64,000 nucleotides of DNA from Shewanella schlegeliana (GCF_016765635.1 NZ_JAESVD010000006.1:124001-188000), one strand, 5' to 3'; shown: positions 1-9,541, numbered from the stretch's first letter. Numbers and translations: made by a program. The notes: generated from the letters alone by a model not told the origin.

Positions 1-84
1 GCCTTCGTCTAAAGGCGTGACTGAAGGGCGAGAGATAAGATCTTTGGCGAGTTTTAGTACTGCAGACTCGTCATGCTGGCTCAT
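1..84 (-). CDS. dapE: Succinyl-diaminopimelate desuccinylase, N-terminal 28 codons (partial)
   Basis: Only the first 28 codons lie in the window; the gene runs off the left edge. The N-terminus MSQHDESAVLKLAKDLISRP followed by SVTPLDEG matches the start of DapE. DapE is the zinc-dependent amidohydrolase that releases succinate from N-succinyl-LL-diaminopimelate in lysine and peptidoglycan precursor synthesis. Its ATG overlaps the stop codon of the upstream YffB-like gene in an ATGA arrangement, so the two are probably translated together; the same pair is adjacent in many gammaproteobacteria. Catalytic residues lie outside the window, so the call rests on the N-terminal motif and the neighbour. 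Confidence 0.8.
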   Translation of the reverse strand, partial: MSQHDESAVLKLAKDLISRPSVTPLDEG

Positions 85-425
85 AGATTGAACCACACAC
101 GGTAATCAGCCTCTTTGAATCCAACCTGTACTTGATTATTTGCCACCAAAACGGGACGTTTGATCAAAGTTGGGTATAGGGTCATAAGTGCGATGGCTTT
201 CTTCTCATTCAGATCGCTCTTTTCCGTCTCGGTAAGGTTTCTAAAGCTAGTACTACGCTTATTGAATAACGCTTCCCAGCCAATAGCTGCTACCCATTGC
301 TCTACCTGCTCACTGGTGAGTCCGTCTTCACGAAAATCATGAAAAGCCACATCAATTTGATTAGCTTCTAGCCATTTACGCGCCTTACGTACGGTATCGC
401 AATTCTTAATCCCAAAAAGTGTCAA
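81..425 (-). CDS. ArsC/Spx-family reductase (YffB-like)
   Basis: A thioredoxin-fold protein of the ArsC/Spx family. The N-terminal strand leads into GIKNCDTVRKARKWL, with a single active-site-type Cys (NCDT), and an Arg-containing segment FNKRSTSFR follows. YffB proteins are usually about 115-118 residues. The frame is open from an ATG at 461 (126 aa), but homologues begin at the TLFGIKN strand. A TTG at 425 preceded by GGAG at a spacing of 6 gives 114 aa, so I prefer it. No CxxC pair is present, so it is not a classical glutaredoxin. The substrate is unknown; true arsenate reduction is unlikely without ars neighbours. Its stop overlaps the dapE start. Confidence 0.8.
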   Translation of the reverse strand: MTLFGIKNCDTVRKARKWLEANQIDVAFHDFREDGLTSEQVEQWVAAIGWEALFNKRSTSFRNLTETEKSDLNEKKAIALMTLYPTLIKRPVLVANNQVQVGFKEADYRVWFNL

Positions 426-595
426 AGGGTACTCCAATCTGTTTTTATAAATTTTGTGCATTGTGGCATTGCTTTAGACTCGGCTCAAGAGCGAACTGAG
501 GCGATGCTGCCGTTGTTGAGTGTTATTCAATGCATATTGCTGTTTGACGGTATTTGTTGAGCAAAAGCAATGGCGATTACTCTGCACTACAAAGG

Positions 596-1105
596 TTACA
601 GCATGACAGAAAAGATCACATCTTTACCTGCTTCGATATGCCCCTGCTTCTTGTCTAAGCCCTGTATGTCTTCCATATTGGCAATGAGCACAGGTGTCAG
701 TAGGCTATCGGCGTGCTCGGTTAAGTAGTCAAGATCAAACGCTAAAATGGGGTCGCCTACTTTAACCTCTTGCCCCTCTTCGGCTAAGCGCTTAAAGCCA
801 TTACCTCTAAGTTCAACTGTGCCGATGCCAAAATGGACAAAGATCTCAAGCCCTTGGGGAGATTCAATACTAAATGCATGGTTAGTTTCGAAAATTTTTC
901 CGATTGTACCGTCAATAGGTGCGAGGATCTGCTGACCTTTAGGCTCGATAGCCAAGCCGTCACCAACAATTTTCTCTGAAAAAACTGCATCAGGTACTTT
1001 TTCTATGGCAACAATTTTTCCGGAAACAGGGGCATAGACATTCACAACACCTGCGATGTCAGTTTGACCTGAGATCAGTCGTCGAATTCGGCTTAAAAAT
1101 CCCAT
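596..1105 (-). CDS. crr: PTS glucose-specific EIIA component
   Basis: EIIA(Glc), 169 residues, the usual length. It accepts phosphate from HPr and passes it to membrane EIIBC proteins; in enteric bacteria its phosphorylation state controls adenylate cyclase and inducer exclusion. The phosphorylated histidine is in the hallmark VHFGIGTVELRG, and the second conserved histidine is in ETNHAFSIES. It is the last gene of ptsH-ptsI-crr, 63 bp after ptsI. No sugar-specific EIIBC gene is in the window. No clear terminator follows it. Confidence 0.96.
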   Translation of the reverse strand: MGFLSRIRRLISGQTDIAGVVNVYAPVSGKIVAIEKVPDAVFSEKIVGDGLAIEPKGQQILAPIDGTIGKIFETNHAFSIESPQGLEIFVHFGIGTVELRGNGFKRLAEEGQEVKVGDPILAFDLDYLTEHADSLLTPVLIANMEDIQGLDKKQGHIEAGKDVIFSVML

Positions 1106-1168
1106 CTATATTTTGCCTCTTGCTATGTTCATTGGTGATTGATGAAGGCGATAGCCATTATATCGGTA

Positions 1169-2872
1169 TTATTTGAAACCGTTAATGTAAAGATATAATT
1201 CCTCGATTCTTTTTATCTTTAATGCATGCTTAGCTAGGGTTAAGCATGTTTGATAACTTATATCACGTAATCCTGATTTTACCTCTAATAATGAACTTAA
1301 ATTCACACTAAGCTCATCGATCCCCATCCCAACTAATAAGGGAGCAACTTTGGGATCGCTGGCGAGTTCACCACACAATGAAACCTTAATATTGTTTTCC
1401 CTAGCGTGGTCAATCGCAGTTTTAATGAGTTGCAATACCGCAGGAGAAAGGGAGGGGTAGGTTTTTGTTAGTGATGGGTTGGTTCTATCTGCTGCCATTG
1501 TATACTGGGTCAGATCATTGGTGCCTATGCTTATAAAGTCCAGTAACGGTAACATTGAGGATAGATTGAGCACTGCTGCAGGAGTTTCGACCACAATACC
1601 GTAGCTTAGCTCACCAAAGCCTTTTTCCTCTTCGATAAGCTCAAGCTTACACTCTTCAATGAAGCCAAATAACGCCTCTAGTTCTTCAACTTGATTGATC
1701 ATTGGGAACATCAGGCGAATGGCGCCATGGTTGGCAGCTCTTAAGATTGCCTTTACTTGGGTGTTGAAAAGTTCTGGGTTTGCAAGACTATAGCGAATGC
1801 CTCTTATGCCCAATGCTGGGTTATCCTCGATTAAAGGCGTTAGACAAGGGAGTTCTTTGTCGGCGCCGACATCTAAGGTTCTGATGGTAAAAGTCTTACC
1901 TTCCATCAAGTGCAGTGCATCGCAGTAAAAGTGGTATTGAGTTTTCTCATCGGGCAGTGTGCTGGTGTTCATTAACATGAACTCCGTTCTGAACAGACCT
2001 ATTCCTTCAGCTCCGACGTCAGCTAAGTGACTAATCTCGTTTAAGCTACCGACATTTGCTAACAGAGACACACTATGACCATCTAAGGTTTCGGTCGGCA
2101 GATCTTTAAGGGTCAACAGTTGCTGCTTACGCTCGACATCGTGCTGCATCAATTGCGTTAATTTAACCCGATTTTCATCACTTGGTTCGACAACCAACTC
2201 ACCGTCGATAGCGTTGAGAACAACTTGAGCGCCGTTTTCAATATTAGCCTGTTCATACTCGCAACTAAGCAGTGCAGGTATGCCTGCACTACGGGCTAGA
2301 ATGGCTGTATGGCTGGTGATCCCGCCTGTATTGAGTACTAATCCATTAATATAATCTAACGGCAGCATGGCAAATTCAGCAGGCGTTAAATCATGAGCAA
2401 AAATGATGGTATCCTGCTTAAGCTGGCTAACATCTAGGTGCTGTGCGCCATTGAGTCGTGCTATGAGGCGATGACTTAAACAAAGCATGTCTTGGGCACG
2501 ATTAGCTAAGTAGGGGTCTTCTAATTGCTCTAGCTCCGATGCTTGATGAGCAAATATACGCTCAATCGCGGCGGCGGCTCGGATCTGCAGTGTAGAAATT
2601 GCGTCCTCGATTTGGCTAAGCAGTTCTTCATCTTCTAATAGCAAAATATCGGCTTCGATGAGTTCAAAATGACTTGTTTTAGGCTCTAACTTTATAAGTA
2701 CTTGGTGTAAATGATGTTTTTGAAGCTCAAATGCTTTTTTGAGTTTTTGAATTTCGATGGGAATTTGCGCTGTGTTGATCACCCTATAATCGATTTTCTC
2801 GTGATGTAAGTTAAGATGTAAGGCGTGGCCAAAGGCTATTCCTGATGAAACAACGATTCCCGTAATCGACAT
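1169..2872 (-). CDS. ptsI: PTS enzyme I (phosphoenolpyruvate-protein phosphotransferase)
   Basis: Enzyme I takes phosphate from phosphoenolpyruvate and phosphorylates HPr in the cytoplasm. The 567 residues match the usual 570-575. The order is an N-terminal HPr-binding helical domain, the swivelling phosphohistidine domain with GGITSHTAILARS (active-site His near residue 190), and a C-terminal PEP-binding TIM barrel with GIGLFRTEFM, RTLDVGADK and the catalytic-Cys region KVSLCGELASD. It lies 10 bp downstream of ptsH and upstream of crr in the standard order. Confidence 0.97.
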   Translation of the reverse strand: MSITGIVVSSGIAFGHALHLNLHHEKIDYRVINTAQIPIEIQKLKKAFELQKHHLHQVLIKLEPKTSHFELIEADILLLEDEELLSQIEDAISTLQIRAAAAIERIFAHQASELEQLEDPYLANRAQDMLCLSHRLIARLNGAQHLDVSQLKQDTIIFAHDLTPAEFAMLPLDYINGLVLNTGGITSHTAILARSAGIPALLSCEYEQANIENGAQVVLNAIDGELVVEPSDENRVKLTQLMQHDVERKQQLLTLKDLPTETLDGHSVSLLANVGSLNEISHLADVGAEGIGLFRTEFMLMNTSTLPDEKTQYHFYCDALHLMEGKTFTIRTLDVGADKELPCLTPLIEDNPALGIRGIRYSLANPELFNTQVKAILRAANHGAIRLMFPMINQVEELEALFGFIEECKLELIEEEKGFGELSYGIVVETPAAVLNLSSMLPLLDFISIGTNDLTQYTMAADRTNPSLTKTYPSLSPAVLQLIKTAIDHARENNIKVSLCGELASDPKVAPLLVGMGIDELSVNLSSLLEVKSGLRDISYQTCLTLAKHALKIKRIEELYLYINGFK

Positions 2873-2882
2873 AGCAAGACCC

Positions 2883-3143
2883 TTAACTTAATGTAATGAG
2901 TAATTCAGACACTTCTTCCACAGCTTGCTCAGCATGTTCTCCTTCGGCGATAACCTTAACCGAAACGCCTTGATAGAGGCCTAATGTTTGCAGTTTAAAT
3001 AGACTTTTTGCACTGGCCTGCTTGCCATCGCACTCAACTATGATGTTACATTCGAAAGACTTAGCTTTTTTAACCAAAAGTGCAGCTGGGCGGGTATGGA
3101 TCCCGTGCTTAGCGGTAATGGTAACTATTTTTTCATACATCAT
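2883..3143 (-). CDS. ptsH: Phosphocarrier protein HPr
   Basis: HPr, 86 residues, the small carrier between enzyme I and EIIA. The phosphorylation motif HGIHTRPAALLVKKAK contains His-15-type HTRPA. The serine-46-type region reads ASAKSLFKLQTLGL; this serine is regulatory in Firmicutes, usually not in gammaproteobacteria. Two ATGs stand in tandem at the start, and the first has an upstream GAAGAG. It is the first gene of the pts operon, so the operon promoter should lie in the roughly 75 bp between it and the ACT-domain gene. Confidence 0.96.
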   Translation of the reverse strand: MMYEKIVTITAKHGIHTRPAALLVKKAKSFECNIIVECDGKQASAKSLFKLQTLGLYQGVSVKVIAEGEHAEQAVEEVSELLITLS

Positions 3144-3219
3144 CGTGGGACTCTTCGAAGTAAGCGAACAACCAGCCAGTGCTTATTATTTTTGAATGAT
3201 TAATCTAAGAACAATTGAG

Positions 3220-3606
3220 CTAATAATCAATGATTTGATAGTTTTTCTTTTTTAGGGCCTTGGTCGCTGCTTCTAAGGTCTCTTTTTTCACCAGAATATA
3301 GTCAGTATCGAAGGTGGAGATAGCAAAAATACTGATCTTTTCATTTGCAAGTGTGCTGGAGACGTTGGCGAGGATCCCTGTCATTGAGAACCCTAATGGA
3401 CCGATGACTTCAAGGCAGCGCCAGTCATCTTCCTGTTCAATGCTATCAAGGGCAAGTTTTGATGAAACGACAACGGAGATCTCATCCTTGGTTTTGCCGA
3501 TAAAGAACATCTCCTGCTGAAAAATTTCAGCTGGTATAGTGCAATCGGATGAAAAGCTATGAATAGTGTAGAGTTCAGGGTGACTAGCTAGGGTCATACG
3601 AGCCAT
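3220..3606 (-). CDS. ACT-domain protein (CASTOR/ACT-like)
   Basis: A 128-residue protein with two ACT-like halves. The second carries the clearest pattern: a strand, then GFSMTGILANVSSTLANEKI, a helix and strand ending at ISTFDTDYILV. ACT folds bind amino acids or other small ligands and regulate enzymes, but a free-standing one gives no ligand by itself. It is on the same strand as ptsHI-crr, with a 76 bp gap, so co-transcription is possible. The start could instead be the ATG three codons in (MTLASH). Specific function unknown. Confidence 0.75.
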   Translation of the reverse strand: MARMTLASHPELYTIHSFSSDCTIPAEIFQQEMFFIGKTKDEISVVVSSKLALDSIEQEDDWRCLEVIGPLGFSMTGILANVSSTLANEKISIFAISTFDTDYILVKKETLEAATKALKKKNYQIIDY

Positions 3607-3665
3607 AAATTAACTCTTAGATAAGTTCCATCTGTGAATTTAGCTTATCACAAATGGCTAAGAGC

Positions 3666-3688
3666 GCGAGGGTCAATATTACCCTCGC
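3666..3688 (-). terminator. Possible terminator hairpin downstream of the chemoreceptor gene
   Basis: A perfect 8-bp inverted repeat (GCGAGGGT and ACCCTCGC) separated by 7 bases lies 18 bases beyond the stop of the chemoreceptor gene. There is no clean T-run after it on the minus strand, so termination activity is uncertain. Confidence 0.4.
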
Positions 3689-3705
3689 ATCTTAAACGCT
3701 AGTTG

Positions 3706-5346
3706 TTAATTAACTTTAAACTGACCTAATGTTTGTGCACAATCTTTGCTGATAGCCTGAAGCGATATTGCCGCATTATGGTTACTCTCATTGGCTTTTA
3801 CCGAGACTTCGGTAAGCTCGGTGATGGTACAAATATTACGGTTTATCTCTTCGGTAACGATCGATTGCTCTTCTGTTGCACTGGCAAGGTGAGTATTCAT
3901 ATCGCTAATGTGGGCGATAAGGTTAAGGATATCGTTCAATGACTCACTGACACCTTTAGCTTGCGATTGAACTTGTTGTGATTGATTCTGATTCTGCTCA
4001 TTACTGGCGACAACCGAATTGACACCAGATTGGATATCTTTGATGATCCCTTGAATTTCATTAGTGGAGTCTTGAGTGCGATTAGCTAATGCACGAACTT
4101 CATCTGCCACAACGGCAAACCCTCGTCCATGACTTCCTGCACGTGCGGCCTCGATGGCGGCATTAAGCGCGAGTAGATTCGTCTGCTCAGCAATGGCTCT
4201 GATCACATCCAAAATGCTGCCAATTTGTACCGATGATTGACCTAGAGCATGGGTGAGTTGTTGCGCATGTTTCAGCTCATCGGCAAGATGTTGAACGTTA
4301 TCTAGAGTCGAGTTCATCATCGACATGCTTTGTTGAGCTTGCTGTTTTACGCTGTTCGCCGCATCAGCTGCTTGGTTAGTGCTGCTCGCCATCTCTTGGG
4401 TGGTGGAGAGCATCTGATTTATTGCAGTCGCCACACTAGATGTTTCTTGATGTAGGTGTTCAACACTACTATTAGACTCTTCTACTGCGGTTAGCAAACC
4501 GATAGCATCTTTATCTAAGTTTTTGCCTATAGGTTGAAGTTGAGCAACCATGTCCCGAATTTTGACAACAAACAGGTTAAAAGCCTCTGCTAACTCTGCG
4601 ACTTCATCTCTTCCTTTTGTTGGAAGCTTTTGGGTTAAATCGCCTTCCCCTTGTGCTATGTCCTTCATCGCCGCGATAGCATCTTTTAAGGGCGCAGTGA
4701 TAGACACATTGAGTACTAGGAAAAAAAGAAAGATGGGAACAGAGATCATCAACATAATAATCAAGTAATCTAGGGCCATTGAATACATTACATCATAAAT
4801 ATCACTCATCAAGCTGCCTGTAATCACTGTCCAACCCCAAGGCTGATAGAGTTTAGCTTCCACTAGCTTGGCTTCTAATTGACCATTACTTGGGTTAGGG
4901 AAGCTTATCTGCGCTTTAGCCGACGATTGGCTCGCTGCAAGGTCTATTAAGGCGTTTAGATTGGGTCTATCTTGTGAGTGAACTAGGCTTGTGACATTTT
5001 GTGATATGGTATTAGCATCAGCGCCATTAGCGATAATATTTCGTTGTTCGTCTAATATGATGAAGTAACCATCATTTCCGAAATGGATCTGATTAATCAA
5101 TGCCGCGGCACTTTGTTGTGCTTTAATTGTATCGAAGATTTGACCATCAACTTGTTTATTCTTAGCTTCAATGATGCTGAGCGCCGTACTAATTTGAGCG
5201 TCATTTTGTAGCCACTTTTGAGTGATAATATTGTTGTACTGCTCATTGATCGAAAAACTAGCGAAACAAACGGTGCCGATTGCGGCGAGCATGAGCATTA
5301 AAATTAGACGTTGTAGAATAGTCAATTGTCTTAAAATGGCGGTCAT
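3706..5346 (-). CDS. Methyl-accepting chemotaxis protein with Cache-type sensor
   Basis: A 546-residue chemoreceptor. A transmembrane helix at about residues 12-31 is followed by a periplasmic single-Cache-type region with [20 protein letters not shown] and the [10 protein letters not shown] segment typical of that domain. A second membrane helix spans about 193-214, then a HAMP domain, then the signalling hairpin whose tip reads [20 protein letters not shown]. The protein ends QFKVN and lacks a CheR-tethering pentapeptide. The ligand is unknown; sCache receptors often sense small organic acids. It diverges from the CheX-like DUF3334 gene. Confidence 0.93.
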   Translation of the reverse strand: MTAILRQLTILQRLILMLMLAAIGTVCFASFSINEQYNNIITQKWLQNDAQISTALSIIEAKNKQVDGQIFDTIKAQQSAAALINQIHFGNDGYFIILDEQRNIIANGADANTISQNVTSLVHSQDRPNLNALIDLAASQSSAKAQISFPNPSNGQLEAKLVEAKLYQPWGWTVITGSLMSDIYDVMYSMALDYLIIMLMISVPIFLFFLVLNVSITAPLKDAIAAMKDIAQGEGDLTQKLPTKGRDEVAELAEAFNLFVVKIRDMVAQLQPIGKNLDKDAIGLLTAVEESNSSVEHLHQETSSVATAINQMLSTTQEMASSTNQAADAANSVKQQAQQSMSMMNSTLDNVQHLADELKHAQQLTHALGQSSVQIGSILDVIRAIAEQTNLLALNAAIEAARAGSHGRGFAVVADEVRALANRTQDSTNEIQGIIKDIQSGVNSVVASNEQNQNQSQQVQSQAKGVSESLNDILNLIAHISDMNTHLASATEEQSIVTEEINRNICTITELTEVSVKANESNHNAAISLQAISKDCAQTLGQFKVN

Positions 5347-5708
5347 TGCGTTGTTACTCTGTTAACGAATACTTAAATTAAATCTACTCTTAATATCGGC
5401 GTGACGAAACCGTAAGTCTATGTTTATTTAAAAAATGTTAACTGTATCTATTCGGACTATAGCGGGCGAGATCAGCTAGATATAGAGCGAGCCGTGAGTG
5501 ATGTCATATAGTCAGGTTTGTATCACTGTATATGGGTTTTTGTATAGCGGGATATGCTGGTAAGGTTGATGAGGCGATATTAAATGCTGTAGGTGTCGGC
5601 TGATAAACTTATCCAGTGGATTACTCGTTTAATTTGTTTTCTTGTTTTACTTTGTTTTGTTAATTGGCTGGGGCAATATGTCTCGACTATTTTAAAAAGG
5701 TTAATTTT
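5347..5708. promoter_or_regulatory. Intergenic region between divergent chemoreceptor and CheX-like genes
   Basis: A 362-bp AT-rich interval that must hold promoters for both divergent genes. I see no convincing sigma-28, CRP or FNR match and no small ORF with a ribosome-binding site. The only firm signal is AAAAAGG at 5694-5700, eight bases before the ATG at 5709. Confidence 0.4.
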
Positions 5709-6413
5709 ATGCAGGCCACAGTATCAGTTACCACCGATGATATTTTGTTAAAGCTATGTCACTCAGTATCTCATGTGCTGTTTAGTACTACGCATAGCCA
5801 AGTTACCCACGCAGGTATGGTGCAATCGATTACCCGTACCTGTTTGAAGCCTGACTTAGGCTGTTTCTCCATTTTTGACGGCGGTTTTTCTGGCTTGGTG
5901 GTGATTAATTTCTCGGCGCCAGCTGCGCTAGAGATCTACCGTGAATACATGCTTAATATGGGCATGCCAGAGTCTGAGCTTGCGTTCTCACATACTTCGG
6001 ATGAAGTCGGCAATGTGATGGGGGAGTTGATGAATCAGATCTTAGGGGATTTCATCAACAAAATAAGCAAGGAGTTGCAAACGAGTATCAGCCAAAGTCA
6101 ACCTAAGATGTTGACTATTAATAAAGAACTGACTATCTCTATCGATACTAATCTAGATGAAGCTGTCGCGAGAAGAGTATCGTTTAAGACCAAAAATAAC
6201 CATATTTTCTATCTTGAATTTGCAATGGATAAGACGGAGTTCATCAAGATAAGTGAATTCGAAGCAGATGACGATTTTGATTTAGATGAGCTACTTGCAG
6301 AACATGGACAGCTACTCGCATCTTCTAATAGCGAACGAAGTGCTAGTAAGGCGCCAAAGGCAAGCGTAAGCAATACAGATGCAGATGATCTGCTCGATGA
6401 GCTCGGGTTATAG
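5709..6413 (+). CDS. DUF3334 family protein with CheX/CheC-like motif
   Basis: A 234-residue protein of the DUF3334 type. The frame is open from a TTG at 5664, but the ATG at 5709 has AAAAAGG eight bases upstream and gives the length I expect for the family. The middle contains SDEVGNVMGELMNQILGDF. This resembles the CheC/CheX phosphatase signature, in which an acidic residue and an Asn on one helix act on CheY-P. The C-terminal 60 residues are acidic and low-complexity (EADDDFDLDELLAE and DADDLLDELGL). The divergent chemoreceptor supports a signalling role. A CheX-like activity is an inference from the motif. Confidence 0.75.
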   Translation: MQATVSVTTDDILLKLCHSVSHVLFSTTHSQVTHAGMVQSITRTCLKPDLGCFSIFDGGFSGLVVINFSAPAALEIYREYMLNMGMPESELAFSHTSDEVGNVMGELMNQILGDFINKISKELQTSISQSQPKMLTINKELTISIDTNLDEAVARRVSFKTKNNHIFYLEFAMDKTEFIKISEFEADDDFDLDELLAEHGQLLASSNSERSASKAPKASVSNTDADDLLDELGL

Positions 6414-6443
6414 ACGCTCCGCGGCGATAGAGTGGTTTATTAG

Positions 6444-6473
6444 GTACACTGCTTTACCTATAAAGCAGTGTAC
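6444..6473. terminator. Bidirectional terminator between convergent genes
   Basis: A perfect 13-bp inverted repeat (GTACACTGCTTTA and its complement) with a 4-base loop lies between the convergent DUF3334 and exonuclease genes, 30 bases past one stop and 8 bases from the other. It probably ends transcription from both sides, although T-runs are short. Confidence 0.65.
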
Positions 6474-6480
6474 TGTTTGA

Positions 6481-7131
6481 TTATTTTTGGCGCTGTAGAT
6501 ACTGGTTGATGTTGGCTTTACTCTGCTTGGCAATGCTTTGCAGTAAGCCAAAGTTAGGACTAGACAACTGGTAGTCTCTGTCTAAGTCTTCTAGCATGGC
6601 TAACCATAAGCTCGCGGTCATTTCACTATCGGCTAAAGCTCGGTGAAACACACCGTCATGCTCAATATTCTTATAGCTAACAAGGCTCCCCAACTTATGG
6701 TTTGGGGCGGCTTGGTAGAGTCTTCGTGCAATCAGCATGGAGCAAGCAAATTGACCGATATAATGACTGCCCACTCGCCTAAGCTCTGCATCTAAAAATC
6801 TTTGGTCGAAAGAGGCGTTATGGGCAACCAGATTATAATCTCCGATAAAATCTGCAAATTGTGCCATAACCTCTTCGCATGAAGGCGCACTGGCTAACAT
6901 GGCATTACTGATCCCAGTATAGCTTTCGATAAAGCCGCTTACCCTAAACCCTGGATTCATTAGCTGCTGAAAACGGTCGATAACTTTGCCATCTTTTAAC
7001 ATGACGGCACCAATCTCAATCGCTCGGTCGCCCTGTGTTGGAGACAAGCCGGTGGTTTCAAAGTCGAGTACGATAACGGTATCGGCTGGGCGTGATAAGT
7101 TGGCGTGTTTGCTATTGGTCAATTTAATCAT
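6481..7131 (-). CDS. DnaQ-like 3'-5' exonuclease (DEDDh)
   Basis: A 216-residue exonuclease of the DnaQ superfamily. The three catalytic motifs are in order: Exo I VLDFETTGLSP near residue 22, Exo II AHNASFDQRFLDAE, and Exo III FHRALADSEMTASLW with the His and Asp of the DEDDh subclass. Such proteins remove nucleotides from 3' ends of DNA or RNA. It has no polymerase, GIY-YIG or BRCT domain, so it is a free-standing nuclease and not the PolC-type replicase. Whether it acts in proofreading or repair cannot be read from the sequence. Confidence 0.88.
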   Translation of the reverse strand: MIKLTNSKHANLSRPADTVIVLDFETTGLSPTQGDRAIEIGAVMLKDGKVIDRFQQLMNPGFRVSGFIESYTGISNAMLASAPSCEEVMAQFADFIGDYNLVAHNASFDQRFLDAELRRVGSHYIGQFACSMLIARRLYQAAPNHKLGSLVSYKNIEHDGVFHRALADSEMTASLWLAMLEDLDRDYQLSSPNFGLLQSIAKQSKANINQYLQRQK

Positions 7132-7319
7132 TTATCTGTGATGTTTGCTTGGTATTGTATTGATCCCGCCATTGCAGTCAATTCTCTTTGTGCTCCTGAC
7201 TCTGCTTTTAAAGATTTTCGTTAATAGCTGCGCAGAATAAGCATGTTTTCATGATCTCACCGTGATTTTTATCTAGCCGTATTTGATAAAATGCACACAA
7301 ATTTTCGTGAGTTAATAGC

Positions 7320-8465
7320 ATGCAATTAGATATAAATGGTTTAACGCCAAAGGAATTTCTTGAGCAGTACTGGCAAAAGAAACCACTTGTGATCCGTCAA
7401 GGATTTAAAAACTTTCAAGATCTGCTTTCTCCTGATGAGATGGCTGGACTTGCTTGTGATGAAATGGTTGAGTCTCGTCGCGTTTACCGAGAGAAAGGGG
7501 AGTGGCAAGCTGAGTTTGGCCCATTTGAATCTTATGAGCATCTAGGTGAGACGGATTGGACCTTGATTGTTCAAGCCTTGAATAATTGGGTACCTCAAGC
7601 CGAAGATCTACTTAAGTGTTTCGACTTTATTCCGCGCTGGCGTTTAGACGATGTGATGGTCAGTTACGCTGTGCCAGGCGGCGGAGTCGGTCCACATATC
7701 GATCTCTATGACGTGTTTATCTGCCAGGGTTCAGGAAGACGTAGATGGCGTGTAGGAGACTTAGGTCCTCACAAAGAATTTGCAGCTCATCCTGCACTGC
7801 TTCATACCGAAGCATTTGAGCCGATCATCGATGTAGAGTTATTACCTGGTGATATTCTTTATCTGCCACCCGGATACCCCCATGACGGTGTTACTCTTGA
7901 GCCATCAATGAGCTTCTCTGTTGGTTATCGCACGGCATCTGCACGCGATATGGTGAGTGCTTTGGCCGATCATCTTATCGATAACGAACTCGGTACTAAA
8001 CAGATCACCGATCCAGATCGTAGCCTTAGTCAGCATTCTGGTTTAATCGATGAGAAAGATCTTAACCTTATTAAACAGCAACTTGTAGATAGTTTGGACG
8101 ATACGCTAATTAGTGAATTCAGCGGTCGCTATCTGACACAATCTAAGTGCGAACTGGATCTGCCTGAGGCTAACCTAGGTTTCGAGGTGGAAGATATTAA
8201 GGCTATCATTGCCGAGCAACCTTTGATTCGCTTAGGTGGTTTACGTTGCCTTTATTTCGCCGCAACCTTAGGTTCTGGTGTCATGTACATCAATGGTGAG
8301 CAAGTTCAGTTTACCGACGGTTGCTCAGAGATTATTGAGACTTTCTGTAACAAACAGATGCTTACACTTGAAGATATTCAAACTTGGTTTGATGATGACG
8401 CCGTTATGTCGCAGTTAACACAGTGGGTTAATGCGGGCTACTGGTATTTTGACGATTTAGATTGA
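7320..8465 (+). CDS. roxA: Ribosomal protein uL16 arginine hydroxylase (JmjC/cupin oxygenase)
   Basis: A 381-residue 2-oxoglutarate/Fe(II) oxygenase of the YcfD/RoxA family, which hydroxylates an arginine of ribosomal protein L16. The N-terminus has the family pattern EFLEQYWQKKPLVIRQGF. The iron-binding HxD is in GPHIDLYDVF and the distal His in PPGYPHDGVT. The C-terminal half is the winged-helix dimerisation part. Length matches E. coli YcfD (about 373). It is transcribed alone, divergent from the exonuclease gene. Confidence 0.9.
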   Translation: MQLDINGLTPKEFLEQYWQKKPLVIRQGFKNFQDLLSPDEMAGLACDEMVESRRVYREKGEWQAEFGPFESYEHLGETDWTLIVQALNNWVPQAEDLLKCFDFIPRWRLDDVMVSYAVPGGGVGPHIDLYDVFICQGSGRRRWRVGDLGPHKEFAAHPALLHTEAFEPIIDVELLPGDILYLPPGYPHDGVTLEPSMSFSVGYRTASARDMVSALADHLIDNELGTKQITDPDRSLSQHSGLIDEKDLNLIKQQLVDSLDDTLISEFSGRYLTQSKCELDLPEANLGFEVEDIKAIIAEQPLIRLGGLRCLYFAATLGSGVMYINGEQVQFTDGCSEIIETFCNKQMLTLEDIQTWFDDDAVMSQLTQWVNAGYWYFDDLD

Positions 8466-8512
8466 GCGTGATTATCCCGTGTATTATCCATAGCCGCGAT
8501 AAATAATATATT

Positions 8513-8547
8513 AAGCCCAATTGCAGTTGAAGCGATTGGACTTTTTT
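8513..8547 (+). terminator. Rho-independent terminator after roxA
   Basis: An imperfect hairpin (AAGCCCAAT pairing with ATTGGACTT) followed by a run of six T residues lies 47 bases after the roxA stop. The neighbour on the right is convergent, so it may serve both. Confidence 0.6.
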
Positions 8548-8584
8548 ATTAGCTAACGTTAGTTTAGAGTGTGCTAGTTATTGA

Positions 8585-9541
8585 TTAAAAACGATATTGC
8601 CATAGTGCGCCAAATGTATTGAAGTCGTTTCCCACTTCGGTTATCACTCCTGTGTTGGCGTAGAGCTTGACGCTATGCTGGGCGCTAACGGGTACCGAAT
8701 AGGTGATACCGAAGCGCGAGTTACGCTGATCATCTGATGACGCAATTTTATCTTTTCTGGTTTCACCACCAAAAAACAAATTTGCGTTTAATGAGATCCA
8801 ATGTCCACGACTAATGTTATAGATGAGGTGACCTTGGAGAGTATATTGTGGCTCTTGCTCCAAGCTTGTGTTGTTAAAATATTCGTCATTATCACCGTAT
8901 AGTCTAATTGAGGCGATAAGGTCGTAATACCAGCGCCCTAGCTTATGTGACATACCTATCCCTGGACGAAAAACCCAGCGATTAGTCCCTGCATTGAGCA
9001 GTTTATCTGAGTCATAACTGCCGATTGGTAAAGTGATCTGCATACTGGCACCAATGACAATGCCTTGTTGCCATTTGGAAAAATCCTTCGGCTTTAAAGC
9101 TGGTGCGCCAAAAAAGTTCCAGGTTAGCCTTATTGTCGGATCACCATATCCACAGCGGTCAGCATAGAGCCGCTCAGAGTTAAATGTTGCACTACCTTCA
9201 AAACAAACTCGGGTCGTGGAAAGATCGACCTTTGATGAACTACCAGCTAAATTGAAGGTGTGAGCGTACCCTATAACGGCTGCATCGATAGTTAAGTTGG
9301 CATCGGTAATGGGGGCGGTAGGTGCAGGAGATAGATCGCCCTCGGAGTGTACAATACCCGCAGCTAAGAAGTGCATGCCAATAGGGATATTGGTGTAACT
9401 ACGGGGCTCAAGATCTTGAGCCAAACTAGGTGTACAGACTAGGAGCAGAGGAGGCACTATTAACCACTGCCATTTAACTAGGTTACAGGCAAGAAAATTG
9501 GTGAATACCTCATCCCAAATAAGCTTGTATTTATTCTTCAA
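8585..9541 (-). CDS. Outer-membrane beta-barrel protein, phenol-degradation MetA type
   Basis: A 318-residue secreted protein. Residues 24-42 form a hydrophobic signal segment ending SLAQ, with an unusually long 23-residue N-terminal part before it, so an internal start is possible. The mature part has amphipathic beta strands throughout and ends with an aromatic residue (LWQYRF), as outer-membrane barrels do. Motifs such as GDPTIRLTWNFFGAPAL and GIVIGASMQITLPIGSYD match the Phenol_MetA_deg-type transporter family. The substrate is unknown and no aromatic-degradation genes are nearby, so the family name should not be read as a function. Confidence 0.75.
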   Translation of the reverse strand: MKNKYKLIWDEVFTNFLACNLVKWQWLIVPPLLLVCTPSLAQDLEPRSYTNIPIGMHFLAAGIVHSEGDLSPAPTAPITDANLTIDAAVIGYAHTFNLAGSSSKVDLSTTRVCFEGSATFNSERLYADRCGYGDPTIRLTWNFFGAPALKPKDFSKWQQGIVIGASMQITLPIGSYDSDKLLNAGTNRWVFRPGIGMSHKLGRWYYDLIASIRLYGDNDEYFNNTSLEQEPQYTLQGHLIYNISRGHWISLNANLFFGGETRKDKIASSDDQRNSRFGITYSVPVSAQHSVKLYANTGVITEVGNDFNTFGALWQYRF

